The translations under genes and the position numbers were made by a program. A DNA stretch of 21,437 nucleotides, from positions 1 to 21,437 of IMG/VR virus record IMGVR_UViG_3300010389_000162. One strand, given 5' to 3'. Positions 12,644 to 21,437 of the stretch are shown here, in pieces. Every line of letters begins with the position of its first letter. The stretch's first letter is position 1. Under the pieces are notes generated by a model. It worked only from the letters and a program-made list of their open reading frames with translations, did no database searches and was not told where the DNA came from. Source of the stretch: a virus.

Positions 12644-15600
12644 TATTCAACCTTTGATACAGCGATATCATTTACGATATCAAGGATAAATGGTTTTTCA
12701 CTTGGGTTGACAACGATAACATCATTTGAAGGACTATATGCTGGAGAGCTGATTGATACAGCAGTAGTACCAGGAATAGTATTAACAGTAGAAATAATGT
12801 CAGAAATTGCAATTGATTGACCAATTGGGCTTGAGTTAATTAATGCAGCGATATTATTTCTAACCTGTTCTGTAATTCTAGTAAAAGGAACACCAGTTCT
12901 AACCCTAACATTTATTCCAACTTCAATTTTCTTAACTAGAGGCGGTTCAATAAAAATCTCAGCTCCAGCAGCAGATACACCTGGATATGTAATACTATCT
13001 CTAGGGTCTCCATATACGATTCTATTTGCTTCAGCAATTAATCCAGTGTGATACTTATACGCATCAATACCACGCTTAACAGTTTCAGAGTAATTAAGCT
13101 TGCTAACAGCAGTCATTGTAATCTCAGCAGCTTCATTGATCTTATTAAACTGATTATCATTATCATAGATAATAATTACAGAAGTGTTGTTTGTTGGATC
13201 TACAGTCTTATTGTGGATTCTCTTAAATGCTGTATATGGTTTTTCCTCATCTACATATACCTGAACACTAAGATCATTAAGCTGTTGATTAGTAACAGAT
13301 CCTAAAATAGCATCTACAACAATTCTATTCTTAGACTGAACTTCTACAATATTGTAAGTACCTCTATTTCCTGAGCCAAGCACACTACCAGAAATAATAA
13401 ATCTATCTCCAGCTACAGATGTTTCGTATGGACTAATAACCATTCCAGGGTTTTGACACTCAAGAACATCACCAGCAGTTGAACTTACTGTTATTCCAGT
13501 CTCAGCTACTGCTCTAGCATTGGCACATTCTATGAAATTATCGCCCGAATTAGTAACCATAAAAGTACCACGATTGCCACCAGCAAATGCTGTACCAACG
13601 GTAATTGTATCCCCAATCTTAGCTTCAGAAAGACTTGGCGTAGTACCAGATCCATTCCATTCAATTCTCATATCACCGCTAACTGTAACGTCAAATTGAG
13701 TTGTAGAAGTAAATCCAAGTGATCTTAAATTATCACTCATAAATACTCTTTCTTCAATTGCAGAATCATTCTCAATGTATATTGAATTGTTGAATCTTCT
13801 AATAACTCTAAACTTACCTTGGTTAAGTGGGGAGAATGGAGACCTAATATCTACAGTGTCGCCTTCGCTTACTTCAGTTGAGATAACGATGTCAGGAATA
13901 CTAACAGGAGCAGAAGTGGCGTTAACACCCTGACTATTGCTAGTAGAAATAGTTTTCCCATCTTCAGATACTCCTCTAACTTTAAATGTTCCGTTATTAG
14001 CACTGTCAGCAAAGTTTCGAATTACAATAGTATCTCCAATATTTACCTCACTAAAACTTCTAACACCTGAAGTTATACTATATTCAGTGGAAAGTGAGTC
14101 TGGGTTATAAAATACAGACATATTTCCACCACCATTATTAATTTCAACATTTTTTGCAAACGCTGGGTCTAAGCCAGTAATACCATCCCAACTAATACAC
14201 ACTAAAGAACCATGCTTCTCTACATGAAAAGCCCTACCTCTAGTTAAAACATTTTTTCTAGGTTGACCAAAATACCTATCATTAATATCCCTATTCCCAA
14301 GCTCAGTAATAGATTGATCAGGATCTGGCTGGTTAGGAGTAATAGTTACATTTGTAGTAAAGCTAATTCCAGTTGTTTTCTTTTGTACGTTTTTAGCTAC
14401 AAGTTTAACATATTGTCCAGTGTGAAAACCGTTAGAGGAAGCCCTTGCAATATTCACTCTAGCAAATTCAGTGTTAGTCGCTACTGAAGCAACACCAGAA
14501 ATTAGAGCATCTGAAATATTTCCAATACCTCCAGATACAGTTACAGCACCAGAATTACCAAAGGTATCTGTAGCTATTTGTAGTCTTGTGTTTCTAATTG
14601 TATTATCTACAACCCCTAGAGTTGTAATACCACTTACAGCCAATACAGAAATAAATTCTTTTAATTGTTTTGCCGTTGTTGGAACAAGTCTAACCTCTTG
14701 ACCTTCGGAAAACTTATAAGCCTCTGAAGTATTGGTATCAAATGAAGCTAGAGCCAAACTATTTTTAAATAGAAATTGTCTATTTGGAGCCGAGTTGGTA
14801 AGCTCAGAAAGCTCAATAAAATTTTCACCGTCAACTAACTGGATACCCTCACCGTTTGTAGCAAACCCACCATCTTCATGTGTACTTAATGAAATCACAC
14901 CAGCACCAGAAGTACCACCATCATCAAGAACAGAAGCTATCAAAAAGTCAGCAAGATTTGCCGCAATGTAATCTACAATTTCCTGTGAAGTAGTATCAGA
15001 ATTTTCATATAATGAGATTGTATTAGTTTCTAAAACAGCCACGCCATTTTCTGCAGTGGCTTGACCAGCAGGCATTCTTACGGTAAACGATGTAGAGTTG
15101 GCAGAAGAAATTCTATAAACACCAGTATTTTCTAGGCTAAACTCTCCAGTACTACCGATATTCACAAAATGACCAGCCATCAAAGTTACCATTTGTGGAT
15201 TAGCACCAGTACCATTCCAAGTATAAGTAACTTCATCTGTACCAGCGTTTGGGGTGCTAGGTGTAACTGTAACATCAAATTCAGTAGTTCCATCAATATT
15301 ATTTGCAACGGCAGCACCAGACTTTAAACCAATTCTTATTTTAATATCTGATTCAATAAATATCTGGTGAAAGATTTCTAGATCAGGTGATTCTGGATAT
15401 ATATACCCAACATTTAAACGCTCTCCAGATTTACCCCATTGAAATGCCTTATAAAGAATAGCATCCTCAGCCACACTACCACTTGGATCAATAACATTTT
15501 TAGCCTGCATATAAGCTTTGTAGTTTTTAAAACTAAAGCTAGATCCAAAAAACTGCTCGAACTCGGTTGTTGTGCCAGATGCAACATCATAAGCTCTAAA

Positions 15601-18597
15601 CTCATCTGTATTGGCTGGCATAGTAGTATTGGTAATAGCCCTTCTATAAAGATTTATTGGGAATGTTTTATTAGAGGCATCTGTATCTAAAACAACAGTA
15701 AAACTATCATTGTAATCAAAATCATATGGAGAAGCCACATAAAATCTATCTCCAATTCTTAATCTTCTGAGAATCGAGCTATCTTCTATATCAACGGTAG
15801 TCCCAGCAAGCGCATCAATCTGACTGCACTCTCCAAAACCTTGAGCATCATTAATATTTACATTTTTACTTAGATATGGATGAAGAAAGCAAATCATTGA
15901 GTTTTGATCAATGCCCTGAGCAGCCAAATCCAAAGCTGATTCAAAATCAGGGATTAAACTATTAGGTGGATCTGTCTCTCTTTCAGACGTAACTGATGAA
16001 TGCACAAATAATGGAAATTGAGCAGTATCGTTTACAGTTTCTTGAAACCCAACTTGTGAAAAAATACTGGTCGAAGATTGACCTTCAGTGAAGTTTAGGT
16101 TTTTAGCAGCATTATTAAATGTTATAACTAAGATAGAACCATTTGTTTCATATGTATTTGTTCTTAAGTTAATTATCTCTTCGTTTTCTACGGATGCAGA
16201 AGTACCTATAACACCAGCTTCAATTAAAGCGGCTGCGACATTTATATTATAGCTACCAGCAGGTATTTGTACTTTTTGTGGAGCCACTTCAGATCTTAAA
16301 AATTTAATACCCTCTACAAAAGCAACATTGGATTGAAGTACAACAGAATCATATTCATTTTTAGTTACGATAAATTCAAAGTAATCATTAGCGTTTGTTT
16401 CTGTACCTACAGCATGTACCCTACCTTCAAACCTATTTGTAGAAGAAGCCTCTTCACTCCAAATGATAAAATAATCGCCAGGTTGTACATTTGCAAAGGC
16501 ATTAGTCTCACTAGATACAAACCTAACTGTATTAGCAGGCTGTTTTGAGATACTAAATAAAGTATCGGCAACAACGCCATTATTGATAATAGAAGCTTGA
16601 TCATTATCAACTAAAAACCAAATTTGAGCATCAGAAGCAAAGCCAACATTGCCACCCAGTATAGGGTCTGTAGATACTTCAGCTCTGGTAAATTCAGTAC
16701 CAGCAGTTAAGCTGTCACCTTCCTCTAAAGGATCATTAAGTTTAAATTGCGCAGTATTTCTAGAAAGAACATAGTCAGATTCTTTACCAGTAGCGGCTAA
16801 TCCTCTAGATTCAGTAAAAACACCTTTTGCAACAAGGGTGGAGGAAGTGTCAATGTCCAAACTTGCTCTTGAGTTAGCCCCAAGGTTAGATACAAAAACA
16901 ATTCTATTTCCATTAATAGAGGCTGTAAGACCAGTAATCTTAGAGTTAATAACATTAACCCAAGACTGAAGTGTATTATTTTTAGATACGGTTGTATGTG
17001 TTCCCTCAGCAAGAAAATCACTATCTAGAAACGTATATACGATAGGCTGGGTTCCGTCAACAGATACAACTAATGTATCACCGCCTTGAATTGTACTAGA
17101 CCAATCATTTTGGTTTTCAGATTCAACAGTAGCTTGCCTACCATTTCTACTTAATAATTGTTTATTTTTATACAATTTTAAAGTTTCTTCCTCAGACGTT
17201 GTTAACCCAAAAGCAAGACCAGCATCTGTGCCAGTGGTTGGATCTGTTTTTTGTAGAAACTCGTTTGTTTCAGACTTAGCTTGAATTGTGATTTTAGTTC
17301 CGTTTTCTACTGTTCTAGCTGAGAAATCAATATTTGGATTAGCGTTAATACTAGAAACAACTTCAAATGCCGTAGCAGCACCATTAGATCTAAAGTCACC
17401 TTCATTAAAAACGTGCTCAGATAAAATACCACCTACAAGGATGGCTAATCTATCATTAGGGTTAATTTCAAATGGGGCTTCCTGAGTTGATTCTAAAAAT
17501 GCCTTAACAACAGAGGTTTGTTGTCCACCAGTCTGTAATTGAAAATTAGTTTCACCACCAAGGGCAGAGTCTACAATAAATTCAAGACCTACACCTTCAA
17601 ATAACTCTTCGTAACCCTCTCCATTATCAATAAAAAGAGTCGTATCGTCTGCTGAAAAAATCTCATTAGAAGTTATAACTGCATTTTCATCTGAAGCCTG
17701 AGCATTAAGTGTTGCATTCTTAATGGCATTGGCTGTACCAAGCCCTCTAGAGATTCTGGCTTTTTTAATCCTAACTCTAAGGTCTTCGTCTGTTTCGGTG
17801 TCACGACCAGTTGTAAATGGATTTGGGTTTGTAACCGTAGCACCTGTAAATGGCTCTGTAACAAAGTTACGAATAGCGTTTCTAGGCACATTGCCTTCAG
17901 TCCCAGGTACTTGAGCAGACACATTAACTTGAACAACTTCTGTTTCACCATCTAAAATAACAGCAGATTGGGTTGTAGAGAAATTTACTTCTGGAGCTGA
18001 GCCAGTACCGAGAGTTCTGACCACAGTACCAGAAGGAATATTTCTAGTTCCACCTTGAGATAAGATAACAGCCTCTGACAAGTTATGAAACTTTGTTGTA
18101 GGCGTGTCAAGGGTAATCTCCCAAAAAGAGCCAACCTCAACAACATTACTATATGCAATTGGACCTTCTATGTTCGGTGTACCACGACCTATGTATAGAG
18201 AGCCAGATGTTGGAAATCCAGAGGCATTGGAAACCTGAATTGTAGTAGAACCTACGTTGGGAGGATTACCACCAGCATATATTTTTGTTGAAACCTTAGT
18301 AAATGAAGTGTCTGTAATTGTTACCTTTCCTGTGGCAACACGAGCAGATAGAGGCGTTACACGCTCTTCCTGTGCAATTCTCTGTAGAGCTTCGCCTTCA
18401 GCCCTATCCACAGAAAATTCTCTTAAAATGGCAAATGTATCGCCAGAGGCTCTATATACAGCCTGAGCCATAGCTTCAAAAAAACTAGTAACAGCAGAAC
18501 CTACGTTGAGGTCATTTACCCCAATCCTAGCCATATAGGAGGCGAGCATATCCCCAAGTATCTGTTCATACGATTTTGGATTTGGCAATTGAGCCAT
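12643..18597 (-). CDS. Giant baseplate J-like protein (gpJ/gp47 family) with ~1500-aa internal expansion (1984 aa)
   Basis: This is a baseplate wedge protein. The N-terminus matches the J family: 'ALQRIAQEERVTPLSARVAT', 'VNVSAQVPGTEGNVP', and 'TGRDTETDEDLRVRI' followed by the RGLGTANAIKNAT stretch. The C-terminus (about 1835-1984) matches its end: 'IFIEPPLVKKIEVGINVRVR', then the 'NSSPIGQSIAISDIISTVN' and 'IPGTTAVSISSP' stretches. Typical J proteins are roughly 300-500 residues. Here residues ~305-1830 are inserted between the two halves and consist of beta-rich modules, several of the form 'xxGDxxxI...N(R/Q)G(T/K)F.V' (clearest at 1504-1780). A FPTSGSLYIGRGT module (120-182) recurs in the next gene. 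AAGGAG lies six bases before ATG. Confidence 0.85.
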   Translation of the reverse strand: MAQLPNPKSYEQILGDMLASYMARIGVNDLNVGSAVTSFFEAMAQAVYRASGDTFAILREFSVDRAEGEALQRIAQEERVTPLSARVATGKVTITDTSFTKVSTKIYAGGNPPNVGSTTIQVSNASGFPTSGSLYIGRGTPNIEGPIAYSNVVEVGSFWEITLDTPTTKFHNLSEAVILSQGGTRNIPSGTVVRTLGTGSAPEVNFSTTQSAVILDGETEVVQVNVSAQVPGTEGNVPRNAIRNFVTEPFTGATVTNPNPFTTGRDTETDEDLRVRIKKARISRGLGTANAIKNATLNAQASDENAVITSNEIFSADDTTLFIDNGEGYEELFEGVGLEFIVDSALGGETNFQLQTGGQQTSVVKAFLESTQEAPFEINPNDRLAILVGGILSEHVFNEGDFRSNGAATAFEVVSSINANPNIDFSARTVENGTKITIQAKSETNEFLQKTDPTTGTDAGLAFGLTTSEEETLKLYKNKQLLSRNGRQATVESENQNDWSSTIQGGDTLVVSVDGTQPIVYTFLDSDFLAEGTHTTVSKNNTLQSWVNVINSKITGLTASINGNRIVFVSNLGANSRASLDIDTSSTLVAKGVFTESRGLAATGKESDYVLSRNTAQFKLNDPLEEGDSLTAGTEFTRAEVSTDPILGGNVGFASDAQIWFLVDNDQASIINNGVVADTLFSISKQPANTVRFVSSETNAFANVQPGDYFIIWSEEASSTNRFEGRVHAVGTETNANDYFEFIVTKNEYDSVVLQSNVAFVEGIKFLRSEVAPQKVQIPAGSYNINVAAALIEAGVIGTSASVENEEIINLRTNTYETNGSILVITFNNAAKNLNFTEGQSSTSIFSQVGFQETVNDTAQFPLFVHSSVTSERETDPPNSLIPDFESALDLAAQGIDQNSMICFLHPYLSKNVNINDAQGFGECSQIDALAGTTVDIEDSSILRRLRIGDRFYVASPYDFDYNDSFTVVLDTDASNKTFPINLYRRAITNTTMPANTDEFRAYDVASGTTTEFEQFFGSSFSFKNYKAYMQAKNVIDPSGSVAEDAILYKAFQWGKSGERLNVGYIYPESPDLEIFHQIFIESDIKIRIGLKSGAAVANNIDGTTEFDVTVTPSTPNAGTDEVTYTWNGTGANPQMVTLMAGHFVNIGSTGEFSLENTGVYRISSANSTSFTVRMPAGQATAENGVAVLETNTISLYENSDTTSQEIVDYIAANLADFLIASVLDDGGTSGAGVISLSTHEDGGFATNGEGIQLVDGENFIELSELTNSAPNRQFLFKNSLALASFDTNTSEAYKFSEGQEVRLVPTTAKQLKEFISVLAVSGITTLGVVDNTIRNTRLQIATDTFGNSGAVTVSGGIGNISDALISGVASVATNTEFARVNIARASSNGFHTGQYVKLVAKNVQKKTTGISFTTNVTITPNQPDPDQSITELGNRDINDRYFGQPRKNVLTRGRAFHVEKHGSLVCISWDGITGLDPAFAKNVEINNGGGNMSVFYNPDSLSTEYSITSGVRSFSEVNIGDTIVIRNFADSANNGTFKVRGVSEDGKTISTSNSQGVNATSAPVSIPDIVISTEVSEGDTVDIRSPFSPLNQGKFRVIRRFNNSIYIENDSAIEERVFMSDNLRSLGFTSTTQFDVTVSGDMRIEWNGSGTTPSLSEAKIGDTITVGTAFAGGNRGTFMVTNSGDNFIECANARAVAETGITVSSTAGDVLECQNPGMVISPYETSVAGDRFIISGSVLGSGNRGTYNIVEVQSKNRIVVDAILGSVTNQQLNDLSVQVYVDEEKPYTAFKRIHNKTVDPTNNTSVIIIYDNDNQFNKINEAAEITMTAVSKLNYSETVKRGIDAYKYHTGLIAEANRIVYGDPRDSITYPGVSAAGAEIFIEPPLVKKIEVGINVRVRTGVPFTRITEQVRNNIAALINSSPIGQSIAISDIISTVNTIPGTTAVSISSPAYSPSNDVIVVNPSEKPFILDIVNDIAVSKVE

Positions 18598-18607
18598 TAT
18601 AATCTCC

Positions 18608-18619
18608 TTAATATATTAA
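18608..18619. repeat. 12-bp perfect palindrome next to the J-like gene ribosome-binding site
   Basis: TTAATATATTAA is a perfect dyad touching the AAGGAG Shine-Dalgarno of the J-like gene and just downstream of a promoter-like element. It may be an operator, but in AT-rich DNA such a site can arise by chance. Confidence 0.35.
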
Positions 18620-18629
18620 AGATTGTTTT

Positions 18630-18638
18630 ATTTTACCA
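18630..18638 (-). promoter_or_regulatory. Putative extended -10 promoter (TGG-TAAAAT) before the J-like gene
   Basis: On the minus strand TGTGGTAAAAT (18640-18630) gives TGG-TAAAAT, one mismatch from an extended -10. It lies in the 45-bp gap between the 911-aa gene and the J-like gene and would give a leader of about 27 bases. No clear -35 is seen. It belongs to the same recurring GTGGTAnnAT motif set. Confidence 0.4.
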
Positions 18639-18642
18639 CAAA

Positions 18643-21378
18643 CTAAGCTCTTACATCGAAGCTTATAGGCACAACACCGCTATCGTTAGCGATACGAACA
18701 GCCATATCAATAGCTAATGTTGATCCAGCTAATCTAACTGTAAATCTTTCTAAACCATTAAATCTTGGATCTGTGGCAATCAATCTATTCATACTCTTTA
18801 AAATTTGACCATCTTCAATATCTGCTACAGACACACCAGCCTCAAGACCAAGACCAAAATCTAAGTGTCTTAGAAGTGTACCTCTTTGAGTTATAACTTT
18901 CATCCTAAGTGCCTGAATTAAGTTGGTTAATCCGTTAGCAAGTCTAAAATCCCCAAGAGAATTTAGTGCAATATCATTCTGCTCAGTAAGTAGAAAGTCA
19001 ACCTTAGATATTTTAGTTAAGTTTTGATCATTTAGTTGAGGTATTTCAAAAGTTCTATCATCCTCTTCTGCAGGAGTTGCTACTGGTATATATATCTGAT
19101 TCTGACTATTTACAGTTCCAGGTAAGTACCCCTGCATTCTTGCATTTGCAGAAGATAGTAGTGATTCTAAATTGTCTTCTCCATCTACAGTTACTAAAGT
19201 GGTTGTATTATTTATTTCTTCTATATTGATAATTTTTCTAGCAAAAGACGGTACAGTATCAGATTGTAGAATAATCCTTTGCCCTAAAAACAGCCTATCT
19301 TCTTCATTATTTACAGTGAACTGTCTACCCTCTCCATTAGATAGAAATTCATATACAAACCCTTCTTCATCAATATATGGAGATCTTAAGGAGTTTATTG
19401 TCGCAATCTCAATCCACTTATCAGAATTACCTAAATATCTTGCTGCAATTTCTTCAATTGTCGATCCAAAAGGAACAGGCACTAGGGTCTTAGATGGAAA
19501 GTCATCAAAAGCAATACCAGCCTCATTAGCCAAACCACCAACGTATTCAAGAGGGCTTTGAATGCTGAGGTCATTAAATCTCTTAGTAGCAGTGAGTAAG
19601 TCATAAGATTGAATAACCTCATATAACGCTGCTAATATCTCATTCTCCTCTACAGACATTTGAACAATTCTCTGTCTGGGGTCTGGTCTTCCATAAACAG
19701 AAGAAAAGGTACTATCTCCTGCGCCAAAAGTATTAGATATTTCTAAAGCAAGTGTTTGAATTTCTTGCTTAAATTCTCTTAAGTCATCAATAGTAATAAG
19801 CCTAGCATTCTCTAGTTCAATATCAAAAGCTTCTTGTTGCTCTACAGATAAATTCATATCGTCTACAGAGATGGCGTTGTAAAGCTCAAAATTTTCTTCT
19901 GGATTTTGAAATACATTATTTAAAGGGTCGATATCATTAAGTTGAGATGCTTGGCTACCTAAAGCACCAGCAGAAACAGCATCTGAGTTCAAACCTTCAT
20001 TGTTTTTATCACTATCTAAAACAGCACCTACAACTTGTCCAGCCCTGCTTTCTGTAGTATTAACATTTCCAGTAGGATTGACAGCAACATTGGTTGTAGA
20101 TACACTATTTCCACGACCAGAGCCGCCTCTACTGACTGGTCTTTTAAACGCTCCTTCTAGATTGTTTTTTATAGCTTCTTTCATCGTATCATAATCATTG
20201 GCTATATTTCTAGGTAAATCTGCAGCAGTAAAGATAAGACCGCCAAGATCCTTTACAACTAAGCTAGTTTGTCTAAGCACATTAAATATACCTTGGACAT
20301 CTCCACGAACAGCTTTAATAAGATTTGTAGCCTGACTTAATAATCTTCTAGTCTCATTTAAAGTACCATTAACTCTTTGAAATAAATTAGCTTCAACTGT
20401 AGGTAGATCACCACCAGCAAATCCAACTGGTTGATTCAGGTCAACTCTTTTCCAAGCCTTAAACTGCATATTAAACATAATCTCGTTTGGCTTTTGCTGA
20501 GATTGCTGTAGACTAAAATTAACTGGAGTTACTACAAATGTTTTATTTTGCTTGGGTATATCAAATACTAATCTCCAGTGTTTATTTTTTGGATCTTTCT
20601 TAGCTTGCGCATACCTTTCTAAGAACTGAGCTAAGTATAATGCTTGATAATATCCTGTAGAAAATTCACTAGCCTCAGTCTCAAAAGGTTCTGTTGCAGG
20701 CGTAGTTTTGTTAGGATTATCACCAGCAAATACACTAGATACTCTATCTACGGCATTAGCTAGATTATTAAAGGCATCTAAAGTGCCGCCAAAAATAGAA
20801 CCTAAAGATGAAGGACTTTTTAAAGATCCAGCTCTGGTAGGTTTTCTAGCCCATATACCAGTAGTACCAGCAGCAGTAATAGTCTTAAATTTAATACCGT
20901 TATGCTCTTCTACAATACCCCTCATAGTAGCAGAAGTATTGATTGCAAACTGATCTTGTATGGTTAATTGTTGTGGAGATATGGGCAATGCAATTTCCCA
21001 AGAGCTGCTTACAGGTTCTTGCGTATAAATATATTCTAACCCTGTATTTCCCTTAACCTCAAAAAATTTAACTTTAGCACCAGCTATAGTATCCTTTCCT
21101 ATGACAGAATTATTCCTAGCATCAATTACAAGTAATCTATAGGGATATAGCCTATTCCATCTAAATGGATCAATATCAACTGGTTTGAAAAAAGCTTCAT
21201 TTTTAGTAAATTTAGGGTCAAACCTGCCTAATCCTGGAAAACTACTAGCCCCACCCCAAGGGAGAGAGGAAACATCACCTCTATTATAAGGGTCTGAAAT
21301 TTTAGCCCCATCGCCAGTATCAATACCTAAATTTTTATTGACGAAGTTGGAAATGTCTGAGATTAAGCTACCTGCCAT
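18643..21378 (-). CDS. Fused tail-hub-like / LysM-like / gp25-like baseplate protein (911 aa)
   Basis: A multidomain baseplate protein. Residues ~75-175 ('YPYRLLVIDARN', 'SSWEIALPISPQQLTI', 'KTITAAGTTGI') and ~240-312 ('HWRLVFDIPKQNKTFVVTPV', 'FNMQFKAWKRVD') look like a tail-hub or tail-associated domain. A Gly/Ser/Asn-rich linker (about 413-470) and a helical region follow. Residues 631-668 ('VPFGSTIEEIAARYLGNSDK', then WIEIATIN) are LysM-like, as in T4 gp53. Residues ~790-911 resemble gp25/gpW, with 'QRGTLLRHLDFGLGLEAGVS' where the family has its conserved Arg and FG motif, then TDPRFNGLERFTV. In T4 these last two are separate wedge proteins (gp53, gp25). The start has AAGGAAATATAATG. It sits just before the J-like gene, the classical neighbour of gp25. 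Confidence 0.75.
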   Translation of the reverse strand: MAGSLISDISNFVNKNLGIDTGDGAKISDPYNRGDVSSLPWGGASSFPGLGRFDPKFTKNEAFFKPVDIDPFRWNRLYPYRLLVIDARNNSVIGKDTIAGAKVKFFEVKGNTGLEYIYTQEPVSSSWEIALPISPQQLTIQDQFAINTSATMRGIVEEHNGIKFKTITAAGTTGIWARKPTRAGSLKSPSSLGSIFGGTLDAFNNLANAVDRVSSVFAGDNPNKTTPATEPFETEASEFSTGYYQALYLAQFLERYAQAKKDPKNKHWRLVFDIPKQNKTFVVTPVNFSLQQSQQKPNEIMFNMQFKAWKRVDLNQPVGFAGGDLPTVEANLFQRVNGTLNETRRLLSQATNLIKAVRGDVQGIFNVLRQTSLVVKDLGGLIFTAADLPRNIANDYDTMKEAIKNNLEGAFKRPVSRGGSGRGNSVSTTNVAVNPTGNVNTTESRAGQVVGAVLDSDKNNEGLNSDAVSAGALGSQASQLNDIDPLNNVFQNPEENFELYNAISVDDMNLSVEQQEAFDIELENARLITIDDLREFKQEIQTLALEISNTFGAGDSTFSSVYGRPDPRQRIVQMSVEENEILAALYEVIQSYDLLTATKRFNDLSIQSPLEYVGGLANEAGIAFDDFPSKTLVPVPFGSTIEEIAARYLGNSDKWIEIATINSLRSPYIDEEGFVYEFLSNGEGRQFTVNNEEDRLFLGQRIILQSDTVPSFARKIINIEEINNTTTLVTVDGEDNLESLLSSANARMQGYLPGTVNSQNQIYIPVATPAEEDDRTFEIPQLNDQNLTKISKVDFLLTEQNDIALNSLGDFRLANGLTNLIQALRMKVITQRGTLLRHLDFGLGLEAGVSVADIEDGQILKSMNRLIATDPRFNGLERFTVRLAGSTLAIDMAVRIANDSGVVPISFDVRA

Positions 21379-21393
21379 TATATTTCCTTGAAT

Positions 21394-21425
21394 TTGACAT
21401 AGTTAGGAGGGATTTGTGGTACTAT
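21394..21425 (+). promoter_or_regulatory. Possible rightward promoter or gene start at the window edge
   Basis: TTGACA (21394-21399) is followed after 20 bases by TACTAT (21420-21425), preceded by TGG in extended -10 fashion, pointing out of the window. The same bases can be read differently: AGGAGG (21405-21410) lies five bases before a GTG at 21416 that opens a reading frame to the edge. The two readings compete and the window ends too soon to decide. Confidence 0.3.
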
Positions 21426-21437
21426 TCAATATAAAGA

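Noticed and set aside
19172-19561. Plus-strand 129-codon open frame within the 911-aa gene
   Set aside because: It lies wholly opposite a well-supported baseplate gene, has no ribosome-binding site and low-complexity composition; it is a shadow. The same applies to the other open frames opposite or inside the J-like and fibre genes.

Overview
The window is an AT-rich piece of a tailed-phage (or phage-derived) genome and reads as the baseplate and tail-fibre end of a virion structural region. Contractile-tail ancestry is suggested by a gp25/gpW-like domain, a LysM-like domain (as in T4 gp53) and a gpJ/gp47-family baseplate protein. No capsid, terminase, integrase, lysozyme, tRNA or reverse transcriptase gene is visible. 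A complete phage, a prophage and a tailocin-like particle therefore cannot be told apart from this window alone. Most start codons have a purine-rich Shine-Dalgarno sequence. A small lipoprotein with Ala after the lipobox Cys fits a Gram-negative host, but does not prove one.

Right half, minus strand (21378 down to 10561): four tightly packed genes, read leftwards. They are a 911-aa protein joining a tail-hub-like N-terminus, a LysM-like domain and a gp25-like domain; a giant 1984-aa baseplate J-like protein whose family core is split by about 1500 residues of beta-rich modules; a 551-aa protein sharing two kinds of module with the J protein; and a 141-aa protein resembling a tail tube.

Middle, plus strand (9116-10592): a compact, opposite-strand cassette of seven small overlapping or abutting genes. 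They encode a small CxH/CxxC protein, a lipoprotein, a soluble 100-aa protein, a two-helix membrane peptide, a 59-aa tail-anchored peptide, an 81-aa His/Trp-rich protein and a 33-aa membrane peptide. It looks like an accessory (moron, lysis or exclusion) cassette aimed at the cell envelope. No member has a function I can name.

Left part, minus strand (8965 down to 13): a 927-aa baseplate/fibre protein, a 143-aa protein related to a fibre C-terminal domain, a 77-aa helical protein, a 1069-aa long fibre with tandem repeats, and two further fibre-type proteins of 122 and 551 aa built from shared modules. These probably form the adsorption apparatus attached to the baseplate encoded on the right.

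Intergenic DNA is scarce but structured. A GTGGTAnnAT-type extended -10 motif occurs in four of the gaps. One copy sits in the loop of a 16-bp inverted repeat at 2056-2104, beside a GC-rich hairpin. Three tandem copies of the 3' end of the 77-aa gene lie at 5397-5526. No stretch longer than about 150 bases is without a gene.
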